Positions 1 through 9,152 of a stretch of DNA of 64,000 nucleotides are shown here, piece after piece. Every line of letters begins with the position of its first letter. Position 1 is the stretch's first letter. Source of the DNA: Nitriliruptoraceae bacterium (GTDB taxonomy: Bacteria; Actinomycetota; Nitriliruptoria; Nitriliruptorales; Nitriliruptoraceae). A program made the translations under genes and the position numbers. The DNA is taken from NCBI GenBank assembly GCA_018401275.1, contig JAGYKW010000001.1, positions 649,979-713,978 of the forward strand. The letters are read 5' to 3'. Below the pieces are notes generated by a model, which was not told where the DNA came from, did not search any database, and saw only the letters and a list, made by a program, of their open reading frames with translations.

Positions 1-914
1 CGCTGCACGCGTTCCCTCACGTCGAGGACGTGATCCGCGTCAGCCGCGCGTTCAAGCTCGTCAGCAACGATGCGCAGCCCCGTCCGTCGACCGTCGAGGT
101 CGGACGCAGCCGCATCGGACGCGACTCGGTCACGATCATCGCCGGCCCGTGCGCGGTGGAGACGCCCGAGCAGACGCGGCTCGCCTGCGAGATGGCACGC
201 GACGGTGGTGCGACGATCCTGCGGGGTGGCGCCTACAAGCCTCGCACCTCGCCCTACGCGTTCCAGGGACTCGGCGAGTCCGGACTCGACATCCTGCACG
301 ACGTCGCGCGCGACATCGGCCTGCCCTTCGTCACCGAGGTCGTCACGCCGGCCGACGTCGAGACCGTCGCCCGCAAGGCCGACATGCTCCAGGTCGGGAC
401 GCGGAACATGCAGAACTTCCAGCTCCTCAAGGAGGTCGGGCTCACCGGGAAGCCGGTGCTGCTCAAGCGCGGGATGACCGCGACCATCGAGGAGTGGGTC
501 ATGGCGGCCGAGTACATCGCGCACACCGGCAACCTGCAGATCGTGCTCTGCGAGCGCGGCGTCCGGACCTTCGAGCCGATGACCCGCAACACGCTCGACG
601 TCTCCGCCGTCCCCGTCGTCCAGGCGCTGACCCACCTGCCCGTCATCATCGACCCCTCGCACTCGGGTGGGCGTCGCGACCTCGTGCTGCCGCTGATCCG
701 CTCCGCGATCGCGGTCGGCGCCGATGGGGTCATCGTCGACGTGCACCCCGATCCGGAGCGCGCCCTGTGCGACGGCCCGCAGGCGCTGGTGCACGAGGAC
801 ATCCCGAAACTGCGCGAGACGGTCGCCCGCTTCGCGGCGGCCGCGGACCGTGTCGTCGACTTCGAGCTCGGCGCAGGCTCGAGTCGCTCCCAGGGCTGGG
901 GCCAGGGAGCCTGA
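1..914 (+). CDS. aroF: 3-deoxy-7-phosphoheptulonate (DAHP) synthase, 5' end outside window
   Basis: Condenses phosphoenolpyruvate and erythrose 4-phosphate, the first step of the shikimate pathway. The frame is already open at base 3 and reads through a GTG at position 30 without a good ribosome site, so the true start lies upstream. The visible part is about 303 residues of a (beta/alpha)8 barrel. Motifs include GPCAVE (metal-binding Cys), KPRTSP, LLKRGM and DPSHSGG (metal-binding His). This order fits the short AroA-I-beta/KdsA-like class, whose members often carry a ferredoxin-like regulatory domain at the N-terminus; its tail probably precedes the visible GPCAVE core. It converges with pfkA across a small hairpin. 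Family assignment is firm; the type of feedback control cannot be judged. Confidence 0.93.
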   Translation, partial: LHAFPHVEDVIRVSRAFKLVSNDAQPRPSTVEVGRSRIGRDSVTIIAGPCAVETPEQTRLACEMARDGGATILRGGAYKPRTSPYAFQGLGESGLDILHDVARDIGLPFVTEVVTPADVETVARKADMLQVGTRNMQNFQLLKEVGLTGKPVLLKRGMTATIEEWVMAAEYIAHTGNLQIVLCERGVRTFEPMTRNTLDVSAVPVVQALTHLPVIIDPSHSGGRRDLVLPLIRSAIAVGADGVIVDVHPDPERALCDGPQALVHEDIPKLRETVARFAAAADRVVDFELGAGSSRSQGWGQGA

Positions 915-924
915 CTCCGTCGGA

Positions 925-946
925 CCACCGCCCGACGACGCGGTGG
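925..946. terminator. Candidate bidirectional hairpin between aroF and pfkA
   Basis: A perfect 7-bp stem (CCACCGC with GCGGTGG) and an 8-base loop lie in the 58-bp gap between two converging genes. There is no T-run, which is common in GC-rich actinobacteria, so termination is inferred from position and structure only. Confidence 0.4.
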
Positions 947-972
947 CGCAATGCGCAATGGACGCGGCGGTC

Positions 973-2007
973 TCAGCCGAAGAACACCTCGCCCACGCGG
1001 TAGAGGGACTCCGGCACACGCTTGAGCTCGCGCGTCGCGTCCTCGAGCGATACGCGCACGGCCTGGAAGCGCTGCACCGCAGCCATCGTGCCCCACGCGC
1101 CGTCGAGCGCCGCCTCGACGGCGGCCACCCCCATCTGGCTCGCGATGATGCGGTCGACCGGCGACGGTCCCCCACCACGCTGGACGTGTCCGAGGATCGT
1201 GACGCGCGCGTCGAACCCGGTCCGCTCCTCGAGCGCATGCGCGATCGTGTGGCCGATCCCACCCAGACGTGGGCGTCCGAACTCGTCGATGGGTGACTCG
1301 GGCAGCTCGAGCGTGCCGGGCACCGGCTCGGCACCCTCGGCGACGACGACGACGGAGAAGTCCCGACCGGTCCCGGCGCGGTGCCGCAGGTGACGCGCGA
1401 CCCCGTCGATGTCGAAGGGCACCTCAGGGATGAGGATCGCGTCCGCCCCGCCGGCGATCCCGGCGTACGTGGCGATCCAGCCCGCATGCCGGCCCATGAC
1501 CTCGAGCACCATCACGCGGTCGTGCGACTCGGCCGTCGAGTGGAGACGGTCCGCAGCCTCGCTCGCGACCTGCACGGCGGTGAGGAACCCGATGCTCAGG
1601 TCGGTCTCTGAGACGTCGTTGTCGATCGTCTTGGGGATCCCCACGATGGGGATGCCCTCGTCGCGGTGCAGGCGCAGCGAGGCCGACAGCGTGCCCTCGC
1701 CGCCGATGACGATCAGGCCGTCGAGGCGGTGGACCTCCATCGCGTCGATGACGCCCTGGACGCCGTCGGGCTCGAAGTACGGACTCACGCGCGAGGTCCC
1801 CAGTGACGTCCCGCCGCGGTGGAGCAGTCCGCGGGTCGCCATCAGGTCGAGGACCTCGGTCTCCTGCTCCAGCACGCCCTTCCAGCCGTTGCGGAAGCCG
1901 TAGACGCTGACGTTGTCCTTCTCGGCCCGCCTGACCACCGCGCGGATCGCGGCGTTCAGCCCCGAGCAGTCACCACCACCGGTCAGCAGCCCGATCCGTC
2001 TCACCAC
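973..2007 (-). CDS. pfkA: 6-phosphofructokinase, probably ATP-dependent
   Basis: Phosphorylates fructose 6-phosphate to fructose 1,6-bisphosphate in glycolysis. The 344-residue length fits the PfkA family. The N-terminal GGGDCSGLNA (residues 10-19) is the phosphate-binding loop. GGEGT (102-106) has glycine where pyrophosphate-dependent enzymes have aspartate, while PKTIDND (125-131) carries the lysine seen in the actinobacterial G/K type. This combination is known from ATP-using enzymes such as those of Streptomyces; ATP use here is inferred from it. A GRHAGWIAT stretch follows. The gene diverges from glpK across 116 bp, so the two glycolytic genes may share a control region. Confidence 0.93.
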   Translation of the reverse strand: MVRRIGLLTGGGDCSGLNAAIRAVVRRAEKDNVSVYGFRNGWKGVLEQETEVLDLMATRGLLHRGGTSLGTSRVSPYFEPDGVQGVIDAMEVHRLDGLIVIGGEGTLSASLRLHRDEGIPIVGIPKTIDNDVSETDLSIGFLTAVQVASEAADRLHSTAESHDRVMVLEVMGRHAGWIATYAGIAGGADAILIPEVPFDIDGVARHLRHRAGTGRDFSVVVVAEGAEPVPGTLELPESPIDEFGRPRLGGIGHTIAHALEERTGFDARVTILGHVQRGGGPSPVDRIIASQMGVAAVEAALDGAWGTMAAVQRFQAVRVSLEDATRELKRVPESLYRVGEVFFG

Positions 2008-2123
2008 GTGGCACCTCGTCCGTCGCGACAGCGTCGCCCGTTCTGCATGCTAACGACCACGGGCTGTTCTACCGTGGCGCGTGTCGACGCGGTCGCGAAC
2101 GCGGCCATCACCCAAGGACCGTC

Positions 2124-3632
2124 ATGCATGCCCGCATCCTCGCGATCGACGCCGGGACCACCGGCGTCCGAGGCTTCATCGTCGACGGCGGCGGGCGCAT
2201 CATCGGGAGCGGCTACCGCGAGTTCACGCAGCACTTCCCGCGCCCCGGCTGGGTCGAGCACGATGCCGAGGAGATCTGGGAGGCGACGCTCGCCGCATGC
2301 GCGGAGGCGCTCAAGGTCTCCGACACCGCACCTGATGCGGTGACCTGCATCGGGATCACGAACCAGCGCGAGACGACGCTGCTGTACGAGCGTGACACGC
2401 TCCGTCCCATCCACCGCGCGATCGTCTGGCAGGACCGACGCACCGCGGACCGGTGCGAGCAGCTGCGTGCGGCCGGCCATGAACCGCTCGTTCGTCAGCG
2501 CACCGGGCTGGTGCTCGATGCGTACTTCTCGGGGACGAAGGTCGCATGGCTGCTCGACACGGTCCCGGGTGCACGTGAGCGGGCCGAGCGCGGCGAGCTC
2601 GCGTTCGCGACGATCGACACCTGGCTCGTCGCCCGCCTGACCGCCGGTGCGACACACGTCACCGAGCCATCGAACGCCTCGCGCACGATGCTCTACGACC
2701 TCGGCACCGGCGCCTTCTGTCCCGAGCTGTGCGCACTGCTCGACGTGCCGCTCGAGGTCCTGCCCGAGATCCGCGACTCGAGCGGACACTTCGGCGACAG
2801 CGTGCCCGAGGCGTTCCTCGGGGTGGCCGCGCCGATCACCGGGATCGCGGGCGACCAGCAGGCCGCACTGTTCGGGCAGGGCGCCTGGACGGCGGGCACG
2901 TCGAAGAACACCTACGGGACCGGATCGTTCCTGCTGTTCAACACCGGCCACGAGCTGGTGCGATCGGGCGCAGGACTGCTCACGTCCGTCGGCTGGAGAC
3001 TCGACGGGCGTGACACGTACGTGCTCGAGGGCGCGATCTTCGTGACCGGCGCGAGCGTGCAGTGGATGCGCGACCAGCTCGGCATCATCGATCACGCGTC
3101 CGAGACCGAGGCCCTCGCCGCGGAGCTCCCACCCGGCAACGAGGGCGTCTACCTCGTCCCGGCGTTCACGGGACTGGGGGCGCCGCACTGGGACCCGCAC
3201 GCCCGCGGCCTGCTCATCGGGCTGACGCGCGGGACCGACCGTCGCCACCTCGCTCGGGCCGCGCTGGAGGCGATGGCTTACCAGACCGCCGACGTGGTCG
3301 CTGCGATGACTGCGGATGCGCGCATCGAGCTCGCCGAGCTGCGGGTCGACGGCGGTGCGGCCGCGAACGATCTGCTGTGCCGCTTCCAGGCGGACATGCT
3401 GGGCGTCCCGGTCGTCCGGCCACGCATCACGGAGACCACGGTGCTGGGCGCCGCGTTCCTGGCGGGACTCGGCGCCGGCGTGTGGTCCTCGCTCGACGAG
3501 CTCGCCGGTGTCTGGCAGCTCGACCGTCGTTTCGAGCCGCGCATGCACGACACGGAGCGCGAGCACCTGCTGGTCGGCTGGCGCGCAGCCGTCGAGCGCA
3601 GCGGGGGCTGGGCACGCATCACCGAGCACTGA
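2124..3632 (+). CDS. glpK: Glycerol kinase
   Basis: Phosphorylates glycerol to sn-glycerol 3-phosphate in the cytoplasm, feeding glycolysis and phospholipid synthesis. The 502 residues match the FGGY kinase family over full length: DAGTTG near residue 9, GDQQAALFG and TYGTGSF in the middle, and GLGAPHWDP in the C-terminal half. AAGGA sits five bases before the ATG. No glycerol facilitator or glycerol-3-phosphate dehydrogenase is nearby, so it does not look like part of a full glp operon. The next gene, msrB, follows after 46 bp on the same strand. Confidence 0.96.
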   Translation: MHARILAIDAGTTGVRGFIVDGGGRIIGSGYREFTQHFPRPGWVEHDAEEIWEATLAACAEALKVSDTAPDAVTCIGITNQRETTLLYERDTLRPIHRAIVWQDRRTADRCEQLRAAGHEPLVRQRTGLVLDAYFSGTKVAWLLDTVPGARERAERGELAFATIDTWLVARLTAGATHVTEPSNASRTMLYDLGTGAFCPELCALLDVPLEVLPEIRDSSGHFGDSVPEAFLGVAAPITGIAGDQQAALFGQGAWTAGTSKNTYGTGSFLLFNTGHELVRSGAGLLTSVGWRLDGRDTYVLEGAIFVTGASVQWMRDQLGIIDHASETEALAAELPPGNEGVYLVPAFTGLGAPHWDPHARGLLIGLTRGTDRRHLARAALEAMAYQTADVVAAMTADARIELAELRVDGGAAANDLLCRFQADMLGVPVVRPRITETTVLGAAFLAGLGAGVWSSLDELAGVWQLDRRFEPRMHDTEREHLLVGWRAAVERSGGWARITEH

Positions 3633-3678
3633 CCACGATCACGATCGCAATCGCGACGATCGCACCGCGGAGGACGAC

Positions 3679-4107
3679 ATGACTGGACGCATCGAGCTCG
3701 ACGACGAGGCGTGGCGGGCGCGCCTGACGCCGGCCGCCTACCACGTGCTGCGCGAGGCGGGCACGGAGCGTCCCTTCACCGGCGCCTACTGGGACGAGAC
3801 GGCCGGCGGGACCTACCGCTGCGCAGGCTGCGAGACGCCGCTGTTCCGCTCCGAGACGAAGTTCGACGCCCACTGCGGCTGGCCGAGCTTCTTCGCGCCC
3901 CTCGCGGAGGGAGCGATCGTCGAGCATGCCGACCGCTCGCTCGGCATGGTGCGCACCGAGGTGCGCTGCGCCGCGTGCGACGGGCACCTCGGCCACGTGT
4001 TCGAGGACGCACCGGACCAGCCGACCGGCCTGCGCTACTGCATCAACTCGCTGTCGATCGACCTCGAGCGCGACGGCTCGGACGGGTCGGACGGCTCAGA
4101 CGGCTGA
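3679..4107 (+). CDS. msrB: Peptide-methionine (R)-S-oxide reductase
   Basis: Repairs oxidised methionine (R-sulfoxide) in proteins. The ATG at 3679 follows GCGGAGG at the right distance; the frame stays open further upstream but inside glpK. The 142-residue product has the four zinc cysteines (48, 51, 97, 100) and the catalytic cysteine 121 in RYCIN. Cys66 in HCGWPS may help recycle the enzyme. The last ten residues are an Asp-Gly-Ser repeat with no known function, encoded by a short 9-bp tandem repeat. Its last 12 bases overlap the end of plsC on the other strand. Confidence 0.96.
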   Translation: MTGRIELDDEAWRARLTPAAYHVLREAGTERPFTGAYWDETAGGTYRCAGCETPLFRSETKFDAHCGWPSFFAPLAEGAIVEHADRSLGMVRTEVRCAACDGHLGHVFEDAPDQPTGLRYCINSLSIDLERDGSDGSDGSDG

Positions 4108-4878
4108 CGCGCCCGGTCGGCCCTCGTCCTCATCGTCCGCGCCATCCTCGAGCGTGCTGTCGCTGAGCGGAGGCAGCGGTAGGTCCTCGCCGAGGTCGAC
4201 GGCCCCGGACTTCACGTGCGACGCGTACTCGTCGACGTACTCCTGGCCGGACAGCAGCATGATCTCGTACATGATCTCGTCGGTCGCGGAGCGCAGCACG
4301 AGCGGATCCGTGCGACGGTCGAAGTAGCGCGACAGGTCGATGGGACGCCCGATGCGCAGCGTGATCGGTGCACGTCGGATGACCTTGCGGTCCTGGGGCA
4401 TGGCGACGTCCGAGCCGATGATCCCGAACGGCACGACGGGCGCGCCGGCCTCGATGGCCATGCGGACCGGCCCGGTCTTGCCGCGGTAGAGCCGGCCATC
4501 GGGGCTGCGTGTGCCCTCCGGGTAGATGCCGAGGAGGTCGCCTCGCTGCAGCAGCTTCACGCCCGCTCGCAGGCTGTCCTCCCCGCGGTCACCGCCACCC
4601 CGGTGGACGGGCACCACGCCGGCCCCGGCCACGAGCCAACGCGTCCGCGCCGACTCCCAGTAGTCCGACTTCCCGAGGTAGTACAGCGGACGCGGGAGCG
4701 ACAGCGCGAGCACGAACGAGTCGATGAAGGAGAGGTGGTTGCCGGCGATGACGGCCGGCCCGGTCGTGGGGACGTGCTCGAGGCCCTCGATGGTGACCCT
4801 GAAGTACGGCATGACGATGCTCGGCAGGCTCGCACGCAGCACGCGGTAGAGCGCTGGCGCTCCGGACATGCGTCCCAC
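4096..4878 (-). CDS. plsC: 1-acylglycerol-3-phosphate acyltransferase family protein
   Basis: Expected to acylate lysophosphatidic acid, or a related lyso-lipid, at the inner membrane face. The 260-residue protein has the HX4D catalytic box in NHLSFIDS (His48, Asp53) and the substrate-binding YPEGTRS motif near residue 118. The GTG at 4878 is preferred over an ATG nine bases downstream because GGGAGG lies five bases before it. The acidic, proline-poor tail after about residue 230 is not part of the conserved domain. Acyl-acceptor specificity cannot be read from the sequence. Confidence 0.9.
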   Translation of the reverse strand: MGRMSGAPALYRVLRASLPSIVMPYFRVTIEGLEHVPTTGPAVIAGNHLSFIDSFVLALSLPRPLYYLGKSDYWESARTRWLVAGAGVVPVHRGGGDRGEDSLRAGVKLLQRGDLLGIYPEGTRSPDGRLYRGKTGPVRMAIEAGAPVVPFGIIGSDVAMPQDRKVIRRAPITLRIGRPIDLSRYFDRRTDPLVLRSATDEIMYEIMLLSGQEYVDEYASHVKSGAVDLGEDLPLPPLSDSTLEDGADDEDEGRPGASAV

Positions 4879-4887
4879 GGAACCCTC

Positions 4888-4941
4888 CCGCTCGCCGTCT
4901 GGCCGCTCGCCGTCTGACCGCTCGCCGTACGGCCGCTCGAC
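4888..4941. repeat. 15-bp tandem repeat upstream of plsC
   Basis: About 3.6 copies of a 15-bp unit starting CCGCTCGCCGT lie directly upstream of the plsC ribosome site, in the gap before the divergent gene at 5012. Units differ at the last few bases. It could affect plsC transcription or be a replication-slippage product; nothing more can be said. Confidence 0.7.
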
Positions 4942-5011
4942 GGACCGACCGCCCTCGGTAGCCTACGCCAGGTGTCGAGAGCCGACGCGGTGACGATCTG
5001 GGGCGGGTGAC

Positions 5012-5497
5012 GTGGCCAAGGATCTCGGGACGTGGCCTCCGGAGCAGGCGACCGTGCTCGTCCAGGTCCTCCAGCGCGCGAACCTGACGCCGGACGCCAA
5101 GCGGACCCGCGAGGGGATCCTCGTCACCGTCCCCGATGCCCAGGCCGACGTCGCCGTGCGGGCGCTCGCGGACAACATGGACACGATCGCTGACGCTGCG
5201 CGCTCCCGCGCGGAGGCGCGTCGACGCCGTGCGCGCGCGAACCGGACGGGTGACGCCCGCCGCGGTGCCGCGGTCCCCGACGGCCAGCTGACCAGCGAGC
5301 GTCTGCGCGGTATCGCCCGACCGATCGCGATCCTGCTGGTCGGTCTGCTCGTGCTCAGCGCCGTCGCACGGATCAGCCCGGTCCTCGCACTCGTCGGCGT
5401 CGGCGTCGGTATCTACCTCCTCGGACGTCGCGCGCAGGACGGCGACAGCACCGGCGGCATGGGGGGCATGGGAGGCCGGGGCGGGCCGATGCGCTGA
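5012..5497 (+). CDS. Uncharacterised protein with C-terminal membrane segments
   Basis: A 161-residue protein of unknown function. The first 60 residues form a small mixed alpha/beta region that faintly resembles DUF2007-type domains (not verified). A strongly basic linker follows at about 65-85, rich in Arg and Ala. Residues about 104-140 are hydrophobic and could form one or two membrane helices. The tail is glycine-rich (GGMGGMGGRGG). Start is a GTG preceded by a weak GGGCGGG site. It stands alone between plsC (divergent) and the S9 peptidase (convergent). Confidence 0.65.
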   Translation: MAKDLGTWPPEQATVLVQVLQRANLTPDAKRTREGILVTVPDAQADVAVRALADNMDTIADAARSRAEARRRRARANRTGDARRGAAVPDGQLTSERLRGIARPIAILLVGLLVLSAVARISPVLALVGVGVGIYLLGRRAQDGDSTGGMGGMGGRGGPMR

Positions 5498-5519
5498 CGC
5501 GCTGCTCGGTCGCGACCGC

Positions 5520-7718
5520 TCAGCGGTCCGACAGGCATCGCGTGAGGAACGTCGCCTGGACCTCGAGCAGCCGCGCGGCGACCTGTGGGTCCGACGCCAT
5601 GTGGGTCGCGTCGGTCAGCGGCAGGAACGTGAACGGGTGCCCGGCAGCATGCAGCGCCTCGGTCAACCGCAGACTGTTCGCCGCCAGCACGTTGTCATCG
5701 ACGAGTCCGTGCACCACCAGCAGCTCGGCCGCATCGGCGTCCACGGCCACGTCGTCGGGCGCGACGAGCGACCCGTCGGGCAGCACGACCGCGGAGCGCC
5801 GGTAGGCGTCGGGGTCGGACCCGGGCTGACCGAGGTAGCGCTCGGTGTAGTGCGTGTCGTAGAGGTGCCAGTCGGTGACCGGTGCACCCACGATCGCGCA
5901 GCGGAACCGGTCCGGCCGTCGCAGGGCCGCCAGCGCTGCGAGCGTCCCGCCGTAGGACCAGCCACGGATCCCCACGCGCGTCAGGTCGAGGCTCGGTTCG
6001 AGCGCGGCCGCCGCGTCGAGCGCCACGAGCTGGTCCTCGAGCGCCGGCGTCGCCAGGTCGCCCCGTACCGCATGCTCGAAGGCGGGGCCTCGACCCGGCG
6101 TCCCGCGGCCGTCGACCACGAGCACCGCGAACCCGCGGTCGGCCAGCCACTGCGAGCCGTGGTACGCGGAGCGCGCGGACAGGACGCGCTGCGCGTGCGG
6201 CCCGCCGTAGGGATCGAGCACGACGGCGTACGGACCGTCCCCATCGCGGTGCCCCGACGGGAGCAGCAGCGCGGCGCGCGACCGCGCCGGTCCGAGCTCG
6301 AGCATCCGGACATCGACGTCGAGCCCCGGCGCCTCGGCGACGGAGGGCAGCGGATGGACGCTGTCCCCCAGCGCCATCGTGATGCGCGGACCATCGTGTG
6401 CGAGGTCGGAGGTGCGCCGGACGATGATGTCCGGCTCGCCGTCGCCACCGATGGCGAGCACCGCGTGATGCACGCCAGGCACCGGCTCGGAGATGACGGT
6501 TATCCGCGCGACGCCATCGCTCGCGTCGCCGACGGGTCCGACGCGCACCGTCATGACCTCGATGCTGGTCGGATCGTCGTGGGAGACGGACAGCACGACG
6601 GTCCCTGACGTGCCCGCCGCGTCACGGTGGACCGCGAGCAGCGCACGGACCTCGACGCCCGGCGGCGTGAGCGGTGCACCATCACGACACAGCGCCCGAC
6701 GCAGCGTCGCATCAGGGGCCGCCACGTCCTCGACGGTGAGCAGGCCGTCGAGCCAGGCGGGTGCGCCCGGGACGAGCTCGACCCACGGGTCGCCCACGAT
6801 GCGTCGCACGCTGCGCAGCGCGTCACCCTCGAGGGCGAGCACGTGCAGGGCACGCTGGTCCCGCGGCTGCACGCCGACGAGCAGCGGCTCGGTGTCCCAC
6901 GCGACCCTCGCCAGGTACTCGGTGTCCGCGTCCCCTGCGGCGGCCGCGAGGTCGAGCATGCGCCGCTCCCCCGTGACGACGTCGATGAGCGCCAGCGAGA
7001 CGAGCGCGTTGGGCGTGCCTGCGAACGGGTAGGCGAGCACGGTGGGCTCACGCTCGGGGCTCGCCAGGTCAGCGAGATGGACCCGACGCACCTCGGACTC
7101 GTCGACACGCGTGACCGCGAGCCGCGTGGAGCAGGGCGACCACCACATCCCGCGCAGACGGCCCATCTCCTCGGCGGCGATGAACTCGGCGCGTCCCCAC
7201 ACGACGCCGGGCTCCTCGACGAGTCGCCGGAGCGTCGGCTCGTCCGCATCGAGGTCGAGCACGGACACCCCATCATCATGATGCAGCGCGACGCGCCGGC
7301 CGTCCGGCGCGATGCGCGGGTCGAACACGGGCACGTCGAGCGGGACGACCCGCGACGCGCCCGACTCGACGTCGGTGAGGACGAGCTGTCCGGCGAGCGC
7401 GCACGCGACCGTCGTGCCCGCGCGGTCGATCGTGTAGGCGGTCACACCACCGGCCTGCTCACGGACACGCTCCCGTCGTGCCCGCTCCGCGGCCGGCAGC
7501 TCGGCCTCGTCCGCGCCGAGCGCGCGTGCGTCGAGCAGCCGCACACCCTCGCCCGTGCGGGGATCGAAGCTCCACAGGTGGGTGACCGGGTCATCGCCGG
7601 CATCGCTGCGCAGCGCGAGCACGCGCCGTCGACCCTCCGGCCCGACGACCGTGACGTCCCGCGGGACCCCGAGGCTGAAGCGCCGCGTGATCGCGGCCCG
7701 CACCGGGTAGTCGCTCAT
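5520..7718 (-). CDS. Dipeptidyl peptidase IV-like serine peptidase (S9 family)
   Basis: Predicted to cleave short peptides from N-termini or act as an oligopeptidase. The 732-residue chain has an N-terminal beta-propeller (to about residue 450) and a C-terminal alpha/beta-hydrolase domain. The catalytic triad is visible: Ser588 in GWSYGG, Asp674 or Asp675 in VHGLVDDNV and His706 in DATHM. An EE pair in FIAAEEMGR in the propeller matches the glutamates that hold the substrate amino group in DPP IV enzymes, which favours dipeptidyl peptidase over plain oligopeptidase. No signal peptide is seen, so it is probably cytoplasmic. It overlaps the upstream ROK gene by 4 bp. Confidence 0.9.
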   Translation of the reverse strand: MSDYPVRAAITRRFSLGVPRDVTVVGPEGRRRVLALRSDAGDDPVTHLWSFDPRTGEGVRLLDARALGADEAELPAAERARRERVREQAGGVTAYTIDRAGTTVACALAGQLVLTDVESGASRVVPLDVPVFDPRIAPDGRRVALHHDDGVSVLDLDADEPTLRRLVEEPGVVWGRAEFIAAEEMGRLRGMWWSPCSTRLAVTRVDESEVRRVHLADLASPEREPTVLAYPFAGTPNALVSLALIDVVTGERRMLDLAAAAGDADTEYLARVAWDTEPLLVGVQPRDQRALHVLALEGDALRSVRRIVGDPWVELVPGAPAWLDGLLTVEDVAAPDATLRRALCRDGAPLTPPGVEVRALLAVHRDAAGTSGTVVLSVSHDDPTSIEVMTVRVGPVGDASDGVARITVISEPVPGVHHAVLAIGGDGEPDIIVRRTSDLAHDGPRITMALGDSVHPLPSVAEAPGLDVDVRMLELGPARSRAALLLPSGHRDGDGPYAVVLDPYGGPHAQRVLSARSAYHGSQWLADRGFAVLVVDGRGTPGRGPAFEHAVRGDLATPALEDQLVALDAAAALEPSLDLTRVGIRGWSYGGTLAALAALRRPDRFRCAIVGAPVTDWHLYDTHYTERYLGQPGSDPDAYRRSAVVLPDGSLVAPDDVAVDADAAELLVVHGLVDDNVLAANSLRLTEALHAAGHPFTFLPLTDATHMASDPQVAARLLEVQATFLTRCLSDR

Positions 7719-8689
7719 CGGTCGGCCCCGTCGGGTCCAGCCGCAGCCAGGTCGGCGGCGAGCAGACCCGCACCGATCACGCCCGCATCATCACCGAGCT
7801 CGGCGGGGACGACCGCGGCGATCGGACGATGCGCGGCCCCCATGAGGTTCGCGACGAAGGCGGTGCGGGCGGCGGGCAGGAGGAAGGTGGCGGCCGCGTC
7901 GCCGGCGCCGCCACCGATCACGACGATCGACGGGTCGAGCACCGCCACGACCGATGCGATCGCGACACCCAGTCGGGCGCCGACCCGTTCGAGCACGGCC
8001 AGCGCCCAGGGCTCACCGGCCGCGGCTGCCGCGACGAGCGTCGGCGCGTCGACAGCGCGAGCACCGGCAAGCCCCGCCGCGACCGCCTCCGCCGCCTCGC
8101 GCGCGATCGCCGTGCCCGACGCGTACGCCTCCACGGTCCCGCGCACGCCGCTCGGAGCGTCCCGACCGTCCTCGACGATCACGAGGTGGCCGAGCTCCCC
8201 GGCGAACCCGTGCGCACCCTCGAGCAACCGTCCGTCACTGATGACGCCGCCGCCCACACCGGTCCCCAGCGTGAACATGACGACGTCCCGGTGTCCGCGC
8301 GCGGCACCGACGCGGTGCTCCCCCACGACCGCGGCGGACGCGTCGTTCACGACCCGCACCGGTCGCTGCGCACCCAGTGCGGCGGCGAGCAGCGCGGCGA
8401 GTGGCGTCTCCCGCACCCCGACGTTGGGCCCGTAGCGCAGTCGACCCTCGCGGTCGACGAGCCCCGCCATGCCGAGCCCGACCGGCATCCGCGACGCAGC
8501 GCCCTCGCCGAGCTCGTCGAGCACGCGCACGATCGCAGCGACGAGCGCGTCGGCGTCATCGACCTCCGAGGCGCGCCGCAGCGCCGCCCCGATGAGACCG
8601 TCGGGACCGACCCGTCCTGCACGCAGATGCGTGCCGCCGACATCGATCCCGATCGCGACCGCCGCACTCATCGGCTGCACCATGCGCAC
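7715..8689 (-). CDS. ROK-family sugar kinase (glucokinase-like) lacking the zinc cysteines
   Basis: ROK kinase of up to 324 residues. The phosphate-binding GIDVGGTH lies near the N-terminus and GELGH carries the catalytic-loop histidine. In most ROK proteins a CXCGXXGCXE zinc motif follows; here the matching stretch reads DAPSGVRGTVEAYASG and has no cysteine. Substrate is probably a hexose, but glucose is not proven. Starts at 8689 (GTG), 8683 (ATG) and 8671 (ATG) are all possible, none with a strong ribosome site; 8689 lies seven bases after the upstream stop. Part of the minus-strand run from 9940 to 5520. Confidence 0.88.
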   Translation of the reverse strand: MRMVQPMSAAVAIGIDVGGTHLRAGRVGPDGLIGAALRRASEVDDADALVAAIVRVLDELGEGAASRMPVGLGMAGLVDREGRLRYGPNVGVRETPLAALLAAALGAQRPVRVVNDASAAVVGEHRVGAARGHRDVVMFTLGTGVGGGVISDGRLLEGAHGFAGELGHLVIVEDGRDAPSGVRGTVEAYASGTAIAREAAEAVAAGLAGARAVDAPTLVAAAAAGEPWALAVLERVGARLGVAIASVVAVLDPSIVVIGGGAGDAAATFLLPAARTAFVANLMGAAHRPIAAVVPAELGDDAGVIGAGLLAADLAAAGPDGADR

Positions 8690-8696
8690 GACCGCA

Positions 8697-9152
8697 TCAT
8701 GGGATCCTGCCCGACGCGAGCGCGACCGCGAGCTCGAGGTGGTCCTTCATCGCCTGCATCGCGTGCATCATCGCCTGACGGTGCCGCACCACGCGGGCCT
8801 CCCGACCGACGACCTCATGCACGACATGGTGCACCACCGTGCCCTCGGTGCAGGACTCGAGCCACCACTCCGCGGTGAGCTCGACGTCGCCGCGCACGTC
8901 CCAACGGACCCCGGCGTCATGGCGCCAGCCGTGCACCGCGACCTCGAGCCGCCACGGACGTCGACGCATCCCTCTGCGTGGAGCGGGCAGCGTGAGGGCG
9001 ACGTGGTCCGCGGCTCCAGGTGCGTCCGTCCCGGCCGGGCGGGCGATGCGCCGGCTGCGGCAGCCCGAGTGCCAGCGCGGCCACGCGTCGAGGTCGGTGA
9101 GCGTCCGGTACGTGACACCGACAGGTGCGCGGACGAGGATGGACTCCGTCAC
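8697..9152 (-). CDS. SRPBCC (START/polyketide cyclase-like) superfamily protein
   Basis: A 151-residue protein with the usual SRPBCC pattern: a starting strand (ESILVRAPVG), a helix with a WPRWH-like Trp signature, a curved sheet of alternating residues and a long C-terminal helix (residues about 120-145). Such proteins bind hydrophobic ligands or act as cyclases; the ligand here is unknown. The GTG start overlaps the stop of the upstream hydrolase (GTGA), so translation is probably coupled. Confidence 0.75.
   Translation of the reverse strand: MTESILVRAPVGVTYRTLTDLDAWPRWHSGCRSRRIARPAGTDAPGAADHVALTLPAPRRGMRRRPWRLEVAVHGWRHDAGVRWDVRGDVELTAEWWLESCTEGTVVHHVVHEVVGREARVVRHRQAMMHAMQAMKDHLELAVALASGRIP

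Noticed and set aside
2001..3629. A 542-codon minus-strand open frame
   Set aside because: It is the reverse shadow of glpK, with Arg-rich composition and no motif.
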